Of a stretch of DNA of 5,571 nucleotides, positions 5,566-5,571 are shown piece by piece. The notes beneath the pieces are model-generated. The model was given only the letters and a program-made list of their open reading frames with translations, was not told the origin of the DNA and made no database searches. The translations under genes were made by a program, and so were the position numbers. This stretch comes from an uncultured Oribacterium sp. Lineage in GTDB: Bacteria > Bacillota > Clostridia > Lachnospirales > Lachnospiraceae. The DNA is taken from contig CAKQPT010000064.1 in the NCBI GenBank assembly GCA_934270345.1, forward strand, positions 1 to 5,571, given 5' to 3'. How positions within the stretch are numbered: position 1 is the first letter of the stretch; each line of letters starts with the position of its first letter.

Positions 5566-5571
5566 CTCCTT
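5566..5571 (-). promoter_or_regulatory. Ribosome binding site for the GTG-started GH18 gene
   Basis: AAGGAG followed by six A residues stands directly before a GTG codon at 5559-5557 on the minus strand. This near-perfect site supports the GTG start. The promoter must lie beyond the right edge of the window. Confidence 0.75.

Overview
The window looks like a chromosomal segment of a fairly GC-rich clostridial Firmicute, most likely Lachnospiraceae-like. The evidence is strong AAGGAG-type ribosome binding sites before every gene, tight co-directional gene spacing, a Sua5-type threonylcarbamoyl-AMP synthase next to a ComEB-type dCMP deaminase, a membrane-anchored SH3/GH18 protein of the kind common in Clostridia, and a small four-cysteine protein resembling a family I associate with Lachnospiraceae (DUF6472). 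The species cannot be fixed from the sequence alone. All six convincing genes are on the minus strand, so transcription runs from high to low coordinates. There is no sign of phage, CRISPR, tRNA or rRNA.

Transcription order. The first unit is a GH18 surface glycosidase-like protein (5559-3787), then tsaC/sua5 (3669-2494, after a 117-nt gap) and dCMP deaminase (2482-1982, 11-nt gap). Two bases after the deaminase stop begins a long perfect palindrome followed by a T-run, which looks like an intrinsic terminator and is also part of a repeat element (1903-1979). The second unit is endonuclease III (1849-1133), the small Cys protein (1121-870, 11-nt gap) and trmL (809-264, 60-nt gap). Downstream of trmL are three consecutive stem-loops (261-133) and then another copy of the same palindromic repeat (59-84) near the window edge.

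Functions. The genes are mostly housekeeping: two tRNA anticodon-loop modification enzymes (TsaC for t6A37, TrmL for the 2'-O-methyl at position 34), a pyrimidine nucleotide enzyme feeding dTMP synthesis, a base-excision DNA repair enzyme, one cell-envelope glycosidase-like protein and one small protein of unknown role. The operon boundaries are inferred from spacing and hairpins.

The unusual content is non-coding. A GGGGTC(A/T)GACCCC palindrome occurs three times, twice with the same 12-nt flank in direct orientation bracketing the nth-small protein-trmL block, and twice as inverted ends of a small AT-rich element of about 65 bp. The trmL 3' region is a densely folded stretch. I found no convincing new protein system; the repeat family and the structured 3' region are the items that merit a second look.
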